Source: CAYSCW01 sp964449165 (GTDB lineage: Bacteria; Acidobacteriota; Aminicenantia; Aminicenantales; Aminicenantaceae). From it: 28,504 bases of DNA. The translations under genes were made by a program, and so were the position numbers. Location: NCBI GenBank assembly GCA_964449165.1, contig CAYVAT010000039.1, positions 1 through 28,504 on the forward strand. Direction: 5' to 3'. Of the stretch, positions 6,980-15,674 are shown in pieces (position 1 is the first letter of the stretch; the number at the start of each line of letters is the position of its first letter). The notes below the pieces were generated by a model. It saw nothing but the letters and a program-made list of their open reading frames with translations, had not been told where the DNA came from and ran no database searches.

Positions 6980-8638
6980 TTATCCTGTTCTTTTAAATTT
7001 AATCTTGAACTCTGTACCTCCGGTTCTATCCAGTTCTATCATACCGCCAAGCTGGTCTGCTAATATGTTAACCAGGTGCATACCCAGAGATTCAGATTCT
7101 CTGAAATCGAAGTCATCTGGCAGGCCGACACCGTTATCGCTCACTTTAAGTTCGACCTCACTCTTATTGATGGATTGAAGCCCTACCTTAATTTCTCCTT
7201 TTTTGCCATCAGGAAACGCATGTTTCAGACAATTGGATATGAGTTCATTGACTATCAATCCGCATGGAACAGCTATATCAACTCCGAGGGAAACATCATC
7301 GATATCCATTTTCAGGTCAATTTTTCCCGAATCAGCTTCATAAGATCGAAACAATCTGTAGATAAGATCCCTGATGTATCCTGCGAAATCAATCCTAGCC
7401 AGGTTCTGGGACTGATACAATTTCTCGTGAATCAGTGCCATTGACCTGACTCGGTCCTTACTCTCATTAAACATCTCCAGGTCTTGTTTATTCTTGAGAT
7501 ATTGAGCTTGAAGATTAAGGAGAGAGGAGATGACCTGCAAGTTGTTTTTGACCCGATGGTGAATTTCTCTTAGCAGCACTTCTTTCTCTTTGAGCGATGT
7601 TTTTATCAATTGTTCTGCCTTTATTTGCTCGGTTTTCATCGAGGCAATATTAACCACTTCTGAAAGAATTCTCTTCTCTAATTCAGTCCACTTTCTTTCT
7701 TTCTTACATTCAGAAAATGTAAAAATGCCTTTAGGTCTATCAATATCTCCGTAGGGAACGACTAAATAGGATTTTATTTTATGTTTTTTTAATTTTGAAG
7801 AAGCATAATGTTTTATAATTTTGCTGAGAAGGGAAGTTTTTTTAATTTTATCGATATCTTTGGGTATCTCCACACATTTTCTACCGAAGAAATTTTTAGC
7901 TATATCAAGCGAAATGTCTTCTCCAAGGGTGCTTCCTGCTTCTTTCTTATACCATTGCAACTCGGTGACAAAAGCTTTTCTCTCTGGATTGAATGGCAGG
8001 TAAGCAGCTCTGCTGACGTCTATGAAAGGCCCGACAGTATTCAGTAGCTCTTGAATTAAATCTTTTTCTTCTTCCAAGGATGGATCAGCAGATTTCTTCC
8101 ATATTTCTGCCCTGAGCTCATTGTATTTGCTTTGTTTCAATACCTCAGCCTCCGCCTGCCTTTGCTTGGTTATATCTGTCAAAATCGCAATGACACCCTC
8201 AAATCTGCCGTTTTTTCTTAAGAGCGAATTGCGGACTTCAACAATAATTTTTTCACCTTTTCTGGTATACAGTTCCATCTCATAAGGAAGCACATCTTGC
8301 CCTTTTCTAAGCTTATTAAAAACTGAGAGCATCTTTTTGATGCTTCGAGGAGGAAACATTTTGAGAAGACTAAATCGTTTTCCTATAATTTCTTTATCCG
8401 AATAACCCGCTACCTCTTTTACCCGTCTGTTTACTCTGATAATTTTACCCGTTTTATCGAGTACTGCTATTCCGCTGTTAGCCCCATTAAAAATCGCTTC
8501 CAGTTCTTCCTCATTCTTCTGTAACGATATCTTAATCCGGTCCAGCTCGTTTATTGAATTCTTTAATTCAGAAATTCGTCTGCGCGATGTGATTAACTCG
8601 TCTATGAGTTCTTCTTTTGTCTTGTTCTTATCTTTCAT
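6980..8638 (-). CDS. Cytoplasmic PAS sensor histidine kinase (HisKA_2 type)
   Basis: Two-component sensor kinase of 552 aa. Order: an N-terminal coiled coil (residues 8-48), a PAS domain (about 45-160, with the PAC-like GVIAILTDITKQR), a GAF-like region (about 185-335, with SYLVVPYG and GIFTFSE), the H-box REIHHRVKNNLQVISSLL near 358-374 with the probable phospho-histidine at 361, and a HATPase_c domain with NELISN (N-box), SDNGVGLP (G1) and GGTEFKIKF. The H-box type is HisKA_2, common in kinases paired with unusual or stand-alone regulators. There is no transmembrane segment, so it senses an internal cue. No response regulator is next to it. AAAGG lies seven bases before the ATG. Confidence 0.9.
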   Translation of the reverse strand: MKDKNKTKEELIDELITSRRRISELKNSINELDRIKISLQKNEEELEAIFNGANSGIAVLDKTGKIIRVNRRVKEVAGYSDKEIIGKRFSLLKMFPPRSIKKMLSVFNKLRKGQDVLPYEMELYTRKGEKIIVEVRNSLLRKNGRFEGVIAILTDITKQRQAEAEVLKQSKYNELRAEIWKKSADPSLEEEKDLIQELLNTVGPFIDVSRAAYLPFNPERKAFVTELQWYKKEAGSTLGEDISLDIAKNFFGRKCVEIPKDIDKIKKTSLLSKIIKHYASSKLKKHKIKSYLVVPYGDIDRPKGIFTFSECKKERKWTELEKRILSEVVNIASMKTEQIKAEQLIKTSLKEKEVLLREIHHRVKNNLQVISSLLNLQAQYLKNKQDLEMFNESKDRVRSMALIHEKLYQSQNLARIDFAGYIRDLIYRLFRSYEADSGKIDLKMDIDDVSLGVDIAVPCGLIVNELISNCLKHAFPDGKKGEIKVGLQSINKSEVELKVSDNGVGLPDDFDFRESESLGMHLVNILADQLGGMIELDRTGGTEFKIKFKRTG

Positions 8639-8918
8639 CTTGGGCCTTTCAAAACAGGATGTTTTTCCTTATTGCTTTTTGGATGAAAAGTGTACTTAAT
8701 CATTATGATATGCTTATAAAAAAAATAATTTTCCCACAGCCAGGGTATGAATTCCATCACCCTTTAGGATGGATTTTGAGGTGATTTCTTCCTGTCTTTT
8801 AAGGTGAGAATTTACATTTGGCTTTATCCCAAAGCTGCTGGATGTCTGATACATAAATGTATTACAGGGAAGGTCATTTCCTGCTTTTTTATCTGGAGAT
8901 TATGATGTGTTTACTTGT

Positions 8919-11261
8919 TTAGAGGAGGCTGCGCAGGATTTCTAGGGCAACCTGCTTGGCCAGTTGCCCGCTTGCCTTTGTTGGGCCCACACAGGAAGGA
9001 CATCCCTCTTTGCAAGGGCAGGCTTCGATTGTCTTCAGACACTGGCGGAGGAGCCTCTCCTCCAGGTCGAAAAGTGAGGGGCTGAGGCCGATGCCTCCCG
9101 GGTAATTGTCGTAGATAAAGATATTGGGTTCGAACTGGACATCGTCGAAAAAGGCCTGCTCTTCGCGTCTGATCTTGAGTGGAATATCCCGAGGTGGAAC
9201 GGATCCTCCGGTGGTGTTATCGCCGATGGATACGCCGATATCATGGATGTCGCACATCATGAAAAGAGGGGAGACATGATGGAGGAGGTAGGCCAGGCCA
9301 TAGAGGCCATTTATTTTTTGTTCAGGAGTATAGGGAAGAGAGTGAAAGATATCTGCAGGAATGGTGATCCAGTAGGCTGTGGTGTGCATCTCGTTCTGGG
9401 GGAGGCTTAGATCTCCCGAACCCACATTCTCCATGGTGAAGAATTTGATCTTCTTGAAGCCCACCACCTGGGTGGCCACATGGACCTCGCCGTGGGAAAT
9501 GGGACATTTCTTGAGGTTTTTTGAGTCAAAGACATCCAGGATTTTGATTTTTGTATAGTCTATGGCATCGGTGAAATAATCGACATCCGTCTTCTTGACA
9601 TAGGCTTTTCTCTGAGCGTAATCAAGTTTTTCCACATGATACTGTTCCCCTTCGCACATATAGATGGCTTTAGGGTGGAGGGTAGTCAATGCTGATGAGA
9701 AATCTACCTCGGCGATGGCCCTGGATTTTTCGGAGGTGTCCACCACCACGAAGTTATCGGAGCTTATGCTTCGCAGGCTCACTCCATCAGCCGGGTAGGC
9801 ATCCGATGTCCAGAACCATTTGTCTTTAGAATGATGGACCAGGTTTTCCTCTTCCAGAAACTTAAGGATTTCTCCGATATCTGTGTTGCCGAATTTCTCT
9901 CCATCCTTGAAGGGGAGCTCGAAGGCGGCGCATTCGATATGGCTGACAAGGATGGAGAGGTTGTCGGGGTTGATCAGGGCTTGCTCTGGTGATTTGGAAA
10001 AGAAATAGTCGGGGTAGTTGACGATAAACTGGTCGAGAGGGGAGCTTGAGGCCACGAGCACCGCAGCGGATTTTCCGGCCTTTCTGCCGGCTCGTCCTGA
10101 ACGCTGCCAGGTCGAGGCGATGGTTCCCGGATAGCCGGCCAGAACCGCTACATCCAGGCTCCCGATATCTATTCCCAGCTCCAGGGCATTGGTGGAGACC
10201 ACTCCTCTTATTTTCCCTTCCCTCAGATATTTTTCGATTTCCCTTCGCTTCAGAGGCAAGTATCCTCCCCTATAGCCCCTGATCAGGCCTTCGTCCTTGA
10301 TTCCTTTTTCAATGTCTTCCTTCAGATAGGTGAGAAGAACCTCGGTGATAAGGCGGCTCTGAGCAAAGACGATGGTCTGCAGGTTGTTGTGGAGAAAGAT
10401 GGAGGCCACACGGCGGGATTCGTTGACATAGGAGCGCCGGATCCCCAGGAATTTATTTACCACAGGCGGATTGTAGAAGATGAAATATTTCTCGCCCTGA
10501 GGAGCACCGTTTTTGTCAACCAGGGCCACCGGCCCTTCGATCATTCTTTGAGCGATATCCAGAGGGTTAGAGATGGTGGCTGTGGAGAGGACAAACTGCG
10601 GGCTGCTGCCGTAGAATCGGGCAATCCGCTTCAGTCTTCTCAGCACGTTTGCCAGATGGCTGCCGAAGATGCCCCGGTAGTTGTGGAGCTCGTCGATGAT
10701 GATGTATTTGAGGTTTTCGAAGAGTTTGATCCACTTTGTGTGATGAGGAAGGATTCCTGTGTGCAGCATATCAGGATTGGTAAGGATGATGTGACCCCGG
10801 GCTCTGATGGCTTTTCGTGCGTCCTGGGGTGTGTCGCCGTCATAAGTGAAGATGCGGATTTCTTCAGGGAGAAGCTTTATGGTTTCATCCAGCTCTGCCC
10901 TCTGGTCCTGGGAAAGAGCCTTGGTAGGGAAGAGGTATATAGCCCGAGCCGAGGGATTTCGCAGGATTCCATCGAGTACAGGGAGGTTATAGCAGAGAGT
11001 TTTTCCTGAGGCGGTAGGTGTCACCACCACAATATTTTTCCCCTCCGACAGAAGCTTCCAGGAGAGGTGCTGGTGGGAGTATAGCTTTGAGAATCCTTTC
11101 TCCTTAAGGGCTTTGGCGAGAGCAGGGTGGACTTCTTGGGGATAGTCATCGTAATGACCCTCTCTGGCGGGAATATGTTTGATGGCCCGGATGGAGAAGT
11201 TCTTGGCTCCCTGTTCTTTCAGGATTTCTAAGGATTTGAGAAGGTTTTTTTCTCTGTCCAC
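8919..11261 (-). CDS. mrfA: MrfA/YprA-like DEAD/DEAH helicase with DUF1998 zinc module
   Basis: Superfamily 2 DNA helicase (780 aa from this start). In Bacillus the MrfA relative repairs mitomycin C damage independently of UvrABC. Motifs: YSHQ (Q motif region), PTASGKTLCYNLP (Walker A), FPTKALSQDQ (Ia), DELHNYRG (DExH box), STATISNP (III), VSTNALELGIDIG (IV/V) and WQRSGRAGRKAG (VI). The C-terminus has the DUF1998 cysteines CPCKEGCPSC near the end. The frame is open to a TTG at 11315, but GTG 11261 has AGGAA five bases upstream, matches the start position of Bacillus YprA relative to the helicase core, and lies behind a likely promoter whose -35 is that TTG. It is divergent from uvrA, which fits a DNA repair role. 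Confidence 0.9.
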   Translation of the reverse strand: MDREKNLLKSLEILKEQGAKNFSIRAIKHIPAREGHYDDYPQEVHPALAKALKEKGFSKLYSHQHLSWKLLSEGKNIVVVTPTASGKTLCYNLPVLDGILRNPSARAIYLFPTKALSQDQRAELDETIKLLPEEIRIFTYDGDTPQDARKAIRARGHIILTNPDMLHTGILPHHTKWIKLFENLKYIIIDELHNYRGIFGSHLANVLRRLKRIARFYGSSPQFVLSTATISNPLDIAQRMIEGPVALVDKNGAPQGEKYFIFYNPPVVNKFLGIRRSYVNESRRVASIFLHNNLQTIVFAQSRLITEVLLTYLKEDIEKGIKDEGLIRGYRGGYLPLKRREIEKYLREGKIRGVVSTNALELGIDIGSLDVAVLAGYPGTIASTWQRSGRAGRKAGKSAAVLVASSSPLDQFIVNYPDYFFSKSPEQALINPDNLSILVSHIECAAFELPFKDGEKFGNTDIGEILKFLEEENLVHHSKDKWFWTSDAYPADGVSLRSISSDNFVVVDTSEKSRAIAEVDFSSALTTLHPKAIYMCEGEQYHVEKLDYAQRKAYVKKTDVDYFTDAIDYTKIKILDVFDSKNLKKCPISHGEVHVATQVVGFKKIKFFTMENVGSGDLSLPQNEMHTTAYWITIPADIFHSLPYTPEQKINGLYGLAYLLHHVSPLFMMCDIHDIGVSIGDNTTGGSVPPRDIPLKIRREEQAFFDDVQFEPNIFIYDNYPGGIGLSPSLFDLEERLLRQCLKTIEACPCKEGCPSCVGPTKASGQLAKQVALEILRSLL

Positions 11262-11286
11262 TTTGTTTCCTGAGGCGGTCAATTTT

Positions 11287-11315
11287 ATATTATTATGAGT
11301 TCTTCGAATGGTCAA
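11287..11315 (-). promoter_or_regulatory. Probable promoter of the mrfA-like gene
   Basis: On the minus strand, TTGACC (11310-11315), 17 bases, then TAATAT (11287-11292) in an AT-rich stretch. The -35 is good, the -10 is weak. It is about 25 bases upstream of the GTG start with AGGAA in between, which supports that start. Confidence 0.4.
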
Positions 11316-11340
11316 TGGAAAAAGTAATCAGCACATGGAA

Positions 11341-11360
11341 AAGGGGGACTGTCCCTCCTT
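11341..11360. repeat. REP-like or operator-like palindrome between mrfA and uvrA
   Basis: AAGG-GGGAC-T-GTCCC-T-CCTT: nine complementary bases on each side with a one-base centre and a single bulged T. It sits just upstream of the uvrA -10 element and about 26 bases from the mrfA -35. GGGAC/GTCCC hairpins like this are widespread as REP-type elements in many environmental bacteria. The position in a shared regulatory region also allows a repressor site. The sequence cannot decide between the two. Confidence 0.6.
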
Positions 11361-11366
11361 TATTTA

Positions 11367-11375
11367 TGGTAGAAT
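11367..11375 (+). promoter_or_regulatory. Extended -10 element of uvrA, placed for a leaderless transcript
   Basis: TGG-TAGAAT is an extended -10 (TGn plus five of six consensus bases). Only six bases (AGAGAT) separate it from the uvrA ATG at 11382, so the usual start of transcription would fall on or next to the A of ATG. No good -35 is visible 17 bases upstream, where the palindrome lies. Confidence 0.5.
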
Positions 11376-11381
11376 AGAGAT

Positions 11382-13925
11382 ATGTTACAAGAAATACAGG
11401 TCAAGAAGGCTGCTCAGCATAATCTGAAGAACCTCGATCTCAGGCTGCCGCGGAACAGGCTGATTGTGGTTACCGGGCCTAGTGGGTCGGGAAAGTCTTC
11501 TCTTGCCTTCGACACTCTCTTTGCTGAAGGCCAGAGGAGGTATATCGAATGCCTTTCCACTTATGCCCGCCAGTATATCGAACAAATGGAAAAACCAGAT
11601 GTGGAGTCCATAGAGGGCATTTCACCCTCCATTTCCATAGACCAGAGGACAATCTCTTCCAATCCCCGTTCCACAGTGGGAACCGTAACTGAGGTCTATG
11701 ATCTTTTGAGGTTGCTTTTTGCCCGGGCGGGAATTCCTCACTGTCCGCGTTGCGGAAGGGTGGTCAGTTCTCAGACAGCGGATCAGATTATTCAGAGAAT
11801 ACTGCTCAGCTCTTCCCGGGAAAAGGCGAGAATCCTCTCCCCAGTAGTCAAAGGCCGCAAGGGCGAATATCATGCCCTTTTCGAAAGGTTTCGGAAAAGA
11901 GGCTTTCTCCGGTTTCGTGTGGATGGGCAATGGAAAGAAGCAGAAGAAAATCTCTCTCTGGAGAGGACAAAGAAACATAATATAGAAATCCTGGTGGATG
12001 AAATAAAGGTTACTTCGTCCTCCAAAGCAAGGTTGAAGGAGGCTGTCTCAAGGGCCCTGGAGATGAGCAAAGGAGATGTTCTGGTAACAAAAGAGGATGG
12101 AAGGGACTATTTCTACTCCTTAAACCTCCTCTGTCCTTACTGTGAGATCAACCTTCCTGAGCTTGAACCTCGCACCTTTTCCTTTAACAGCCCTTATGGA
12201 GCCTGCCCAGCCTGTCATGGTATCGGTATTCAGACCATCTTGGATAAATGGGGTGATGTGGAACTTAGCGGGGAGGTTTGTCCCAACTGCCAGGGAAGCC
12301 GGTTGAGACCAGAAAGCCTGGCTGTTAAAATTGAGGGAAAGAATATTTATGAATTGATCTCCCTTCCAGTCAGCCGTTTGATTGAAAAGCTGAATTCTGT
12401 TGGATTTAAATCAAGCCAGGAGCTTGTCGTTTCCAAAATTCTCAAAGAAATCAACTCACGCTTGAAGATTGTAGTCGAGCTAGGAATTCCTTATCTTCAG
12501 CTAAGCCGCACCACTGGTTCCCTTTCAGGTGGAGAGGCCCGACGGGTCCGGCTGGCAGCCCAGGTTGGGGCTCGCTTAAGAGGCATTCTCTATGTTCTGG
12601 ATGAGCCCACAATCGGTCTTCATCAGAGAGACAACCACCGATTGATTTCTCTTCTGAGGGAGATCAGGGACGAGGGGAATTCTATCATCGTGGTGGAACA
12701 CGACGAGCAAACTATCCGATCGGCTGATTTTATCCTGGATCTGGGACCTGGTGCTGGTGAAGTCGGCGGTTATAAAGTGGCCGAGGGCAGCCTGAAGCGC
12801 ATCCTCTCTTCTTCGGATTCGTTGACTTCGCAGTATCTCAGGAGAGAAAAGTCCATCCCCATTCCCTCAGGGAGGAGGAAGCCAAAAGGCTGGCTGACAA
12901 TCAAGAAAGCAGCAGAGCACAACTTGAAGAATATCGATGTTCGTATTCCCCTCGGTGTAATGACAGCTGTGACCGGAGTTTCCGGGTCAGGGAAAAGTAC
13001 ACTTGTCTGTGATATTCTTTACAAAAGCCTTCAAAATGAGTTTCACAATGCAAGACAGAAAGCCGGAAAACACAAAGAGATATTAGGTCTTGAACAGATC
13101 GATAAAGTCGTTTCTGTCGATCAAAAGCCCATCGGGAGAACACCCCGCTCTAATCCAGCAACCTACACAGGTACGTTTACGCCTCTTAGACAGCTTTTTG
13201 CCCTTACTCCGGAAAGCCGATTGAGGGGATATTCGGCCAGCCGCTTCAGCTTCAACCTCCCTGGAGGTCGTTGTGAAGAATGCCAAGGTGCCGGAGCCAA
13301 GAAGATAGAAATGCATTTCTTGCCTGATGTCTTCGTAACCTGCGATCGATGTCAAGGGATGCGATATAACAAAGAAACACTTTCCGTATTCTACAAAGGG
13401 AAGAGCATCGCCGATTATCTGGCTTTAACAGTGGATGAAGCCTTTGAATACCTGAGGGCACATCCTGTGCTGAAAAGAAAATTAGGGGTTTTGAAAAGAG
13501 TAGGTTTAGGATACATTAGATTAGGACAGCCAGCACCCACGCTCTCTGGAGGAGAAGCTCAACGGATCAAGTTGACCAAAGAGCTCAGCCGTAAAGACAC
13601 TGGCCGTACCCTCTATCTTCTGGATGAGCCGACAACAGGACTCCATTTTGATGATGTCCGCAAGCTTCTTGAAGTGCTTTCCGAATTGGTCAGAATAGGT
13701 AATACCGTGGTTATCATCGAGCATAACCTTGAAGTCATTAAGTATTCTGATTATATTATAGACTTAGGTCCTGAAGGCGGAGAAGAAGGAGGATGGATTG
13801 TGGCTCAAGGAGTCCCAGAAGAGGTGGCGAAGTCGAGGGAATCCTACACCAGCCAATTCCTGAAGAGAGTGCTGGCTAATCCCGGTGAGGCTCCCAAGAC
13901 AAAAAGAGTTTCTGGAGTCAAGTAG
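11382..13925 (+). CDS. uvrA: Excinuclease ABC subunit A, compact form lacking the insertion domain
   Basis: Damage-recognition ATPase of nucleotide excision repair, loading UvrB on DNA; 847 aa against about 940 usually. First half: Walker A GPSGSGKSS (32-40), HCPRCG (120-125), UvrB-binding region (about 126-250), zinc cysteines 251/254 and 275/278, signature SLSGGEARRVR (380-390), Walker B YVLDEPT. Second half: Walker A GVSGSGKST (532-540), zinc cysteines 631/634 and 654/657, TLSGGEAQRIK (720-730), LLDEPTTGLH. The roughly 110-residue insertion domain normally between the zinc cysteines CPxC at 275-278 and the next CPNC at 300-303 is replaced by about 20 residues. No frameshift explains this, since the flanks align well. 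It has no Shine-Dalgarno; see the leaderless -10. It is followed by holB after two bases. Confidence 0.97.
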   Translation: MLQEIQVKKAAQHNLKNLDLRLPRNRLIVVTGPSGSGKSSLAFDTLFAEGQRRYIECLSTYARQYIEQMEKPDVESIEGISPSISIDQRTISSNPRSTVGTVTEVYDLLRLLFARAGIPHCPRCGRVVSSQTADQIIQRILLSSSREKARILSPVVKGRKGEYHALFERFRKRGFLRFRVDGQWKEAEENLSLERTKKHNIEILVDEIKVTSSSKARLKEAVSRALEMSKGDVLVTKEDGRDYFYSLNLLCPYCEINLPELEPRTFSFNSPYGACPACHGIGIQTILDKWGDVELSGEVCPNCQGSRLRPESLAVKIEGKNIYELISLPVSRLIEKLNSVGFKSSQELVVSKILKEINSRLKIVVELGIPYLQLSRTTGSLSGGEARRVRLAAQVGARLRGILYVLDEPTIGLHQRDNHRLISLLREIRDEGNSIIVVEHDEQTIRSADFILDLGPGAGEVGGYKVAEGSLKRILSSSDSLTSQYLRREKSIPIPSGRRKPKGWLTIKKAAEHNLKNIDVRIPLGVMTAVTGVSGSGKSTLVCDILYKSLQNEFHNARQKAGKHKEILGLEQIDKVVSVDQKPIGRTPRSNPATYTGTFTPLRQLFALTPESRLRGYSASRFSFNLPGGRCEECQGAGAKKIEMHFLPDVFVTCDRCQGMRYNKETLSVFYKGKSIADYLALTVDEAFEYLRAHPVLKRKLGVLKRVGLGYIRLGQPAPTLSGGEAQRIKLTKELSRKDTGRTLYLLDEPTTGLHFDDVRKLLEVLSELVRIGNTVVIIEHNLEVIKYSDYIIDLGPEGGEEGGWIVAQGVPEEVAKSRESYTSQFLKRVLANPGEAPKTKRVSGVK

Positions 13926-13927
13926 TC

Positions 13928-14899
13928 ATGGCATTCAAGGATATTCTCGGGAATGAACGCCAAAAAAAGATCCTGAAGAGAGCTCTTCAGAAGAAAAGAA
14001 TCCCTAACTCTTTGCTTTTCTGCGGGCCGGAAGGAGTGGGAAAAAGAACCATAGCCCTGGTATTGGCCAAAGCCATGAATTGTGAGACCAAAGCAGATGA
14101 TGCCTGTGAAGCCTGTTCCTCGTGTAGAGCCATAAGCAAAGGAAACTTTCCCGACGTGATGGTGATTTCCCCTGAGAATAAGATGATCAGGATTGATCAG
14201 ATGAGAATACTGAAACAGACCGCCTACCTGAGGCCTATGGCTGGAAAGAAGAGATTTTTCATCGTGACTGAGTCGGATAAGATGAATGATGAAGCTGCTA
14301 ATTCTCTGCTGAAAATCCTGGAAGAACCCCCCTCTTTTTCCTATGTCATCCTCGTCACTTCCAATCCTGAGATGATTAAGCCGACAATTAAATCAAGATG
14401 CCAAACACTGAGTTTTCAACCCATCTCCAAAGAAGATATCGAAAAAATACTTGTAGAGAAGGGATTCGGGAAGGAAAGAGCGAAGATCGTTTCGCTCCTG
14501 GTAGGAGGCAACCTCAAGAAAGCCCTGAATATAGAGTGGGAAGAGGTCCAATCTCAAAGAGCAAGAGCCTGGAAAATGCTTCTTTCTCTCTATGGGAAAA
14601 AGAAAGTGGCTGATTTCTTGAGGAGTTATTCCTTCTCTCGAGGTCAGATCAAGGAAGAATTGGAGGAGCTCCTGGAGCTTCTTTCCTCTTTCTGCCGGGA
14701 TCTCATTCTGATTCAAGAAAAAGGGGATCTGAAGCTGCTGATGAATCCCGATTATAAGCAAAGGTATGTGAAAGTCTCTGATCTTCTTGTCCCCCAGAAG
14801 GCCATGGATTGGCTGGAGAAAATGGATTATGTTCTTTATGCGCTTCAAAAAAATTTGAATGTGAATTTGCTTCTCACTTCTTTATTTTCCGAGGGTTAG
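13928..14899 (+). CDS. holB: DNA polymerase III subunit delta prime
   Basis: Clamp-loader subunit (323 aa) that helps load the beta clamp with delta and tau/gamma. It shows the AAA+ fold of the family: FKDILGNERQKKIL at the start, a P-loop GPEGVGKRT near 38-46, a zinc module with four cysteines (C-x8-C-x2-C-x2-C within residues 52-65), the segment RFFIVTESDKMNDEAANSLL with KILEEPP, and SRCQTLSF, the SRC motif. The start codon is two bases after the uvrA stop, so translation is coupled to uvrA; ricT follows after four bases. A clamp-loader gene next to a PSP1-domain gene is common in bacteria, the tie to uvrA less so. Confidence 0.93.
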   Translation: MAFKDILGNERQKKILKRALQKKRIPNSLLFCGPEGVGKRTIALVLAKAMNCETKADDACEACSSCRAISKGNFPDVMVISPENKMIRIDQMRILKQTAYLRPMAGKKRFFIVTESDKMNDEAANSLLKILEEPPSFSYVILVTSNPEMIKPTIKSRCQTLSFQPISKEDIEKILVEKGFGKERAKIVSLLVGGNLKKALNIEWEEVQSQRARAWKMLLSLYGKKKVADFLRSYSFSRGQIKEELEELLELLSSFCRDLILIQEKGDLKLLMNPDYKQRYVKVSDLLVPQKAMDWLEKMDYVLYALQKNLNVNLLLTSLFSEG

Positions 14900-14903
14900 A
14901 AAA

Positions 14904-15584
14904 ATGTCTGAAATCGTCTATGTTCTTTCCGAAGGATCCGGTAAGATTCTTAGAGCAAAGAAGGGAAAGGAAGATATAAAAGAAGGGGATTACTGCATTG
15001 TTGAGTCCGATGTAGGCGGGGATCTGTCTATCGTCATCGATGTCCCAAGTTGCATTACAAACCATCGGAACTCTGTGAAGGATGTGGTCAAAATCATCAG
15101 AAAAGCTACTGAGGATGACCTGAAGAAATTCGAATGGCTCAAGAAGAAAGAGAAAAAGGCCTTTGATTTCTGCCTCCAAAGAATCAAAGCACGGAATCTG
15201 CCCATGAAGCTGGTCATGGTTCGCTATTTTTTCGACGAGAAAAAAGGCATCTTCTATTACACTGCTGATGGACGTATCGATTTTCGTCAGCTGGTTAAAG
15301 ATTTGGCTAAAGAATTCAGGATGAGGATTGAAATGCGTCAAATAGGCGTTCGAGATGAAGCCAAAATGATAGGCGGGTTGGGTGTTTGTGGTCGGAGTCT
15401 CTGTTGTTTCAGTTTTATGAAGAATTTTGAACCGGTGACCATTCAGAAAGCAAAGAAGCAACAGATTGTCATCAATCCCACAAAGATTTCCGGTCTGTGC
15501 GGGCGATTGATGTGTTGTCTTGCCTTTGAGGAGGAAACCAGGGGCCGCATGTATACAGAGGAGGAAAAAGTCGAAGAGGACTAG
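14904..15584 (+). CDS. ricT: PSP1-domain protein, RicT/YaaT-like
   Basis: Protein of 226 aa with a PSP1 C-terminal domain. In Bacillus, RicT (YaaT) joins RicA and RicF in an Fe-S complex that helps RNase Y process mRNAs and affects sporulation and competence; the role here is inferred from family membership. Evidence: MVRYFFDEKKGIFYYTADGR and VKDLAKEFRMRIEMRQIGVRDEAKMIGGLG are typical PSP1 sequence, followed by the paired cysteine motifs CGRSLCC and CGRLMCC. GAGGG lies just before the ATG. It is last in the uvrA-holB-ricT operon, 15 bases before the terminator region. Confidence 0.9.
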   Translation: MSEIVYVLSEGSGKILRAKKGKEDIKEGDYCIVESDVGGDLSIVIDVPSCITNHRNSVKDVVKIIRKATEDDLKKFEWLKKKEKKAFDFCLQRIKARNLPMKLVMVRYFFDEKKGIFYYTADGRIDFRQLVKDLAKEFRMRIEMRQIGVRDEAKMIGGLGVCGRSLCCFSFMKNFEPVTIQKAKKQQIVINPTKISGLCGRLMCCLAFEEETRGRMYTEEEKVEED

Positions 15585-15598
15585 AGCCTTTTAGGTAT

Positions 15599-15629
15599 AA
15601 AAAAACCCCCTCCTGGGAAGAGGAGGGGG
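15599..15629 (-). terminator. Intrinsic terminator, bidirectional but stronger on the minus strand
   Basis: CCCCCTCCT (15606-15614), a six-base loop and AGGAGGGGG (15621-15629) form a nine-pair GC-rich stem. On the minus strand it runs into seven T (A run 15599-15605), a strong terminator for the anti-sigma operon. On the plus strand it is followed only by CTTTCAG, weaker, and would end the uvrA-holB-ricT transcript. Confidence 0.9.
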
Positions 15630-15674
15630 CTTTCAGTCTCAATAAGTGGACCGGATAGTAAAGAAAACCTCGAA

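Noticed and set aside
10389..11009. Long plus-strand open frame of 206 codons opposite mrfA
   Set aside because: It lies wholly opposite well conserved helicase motifs, has no ribosome site and its translation shows no recognisable domain; it is a shadow of the helicase gene.
11310..11315. TTG at 11315 as the start of the mrfA-like gene
   Set aside because: No ribosome site, it fits better as the -35 hexamer TTGACC, and homologues begin near the GTG at 11261.
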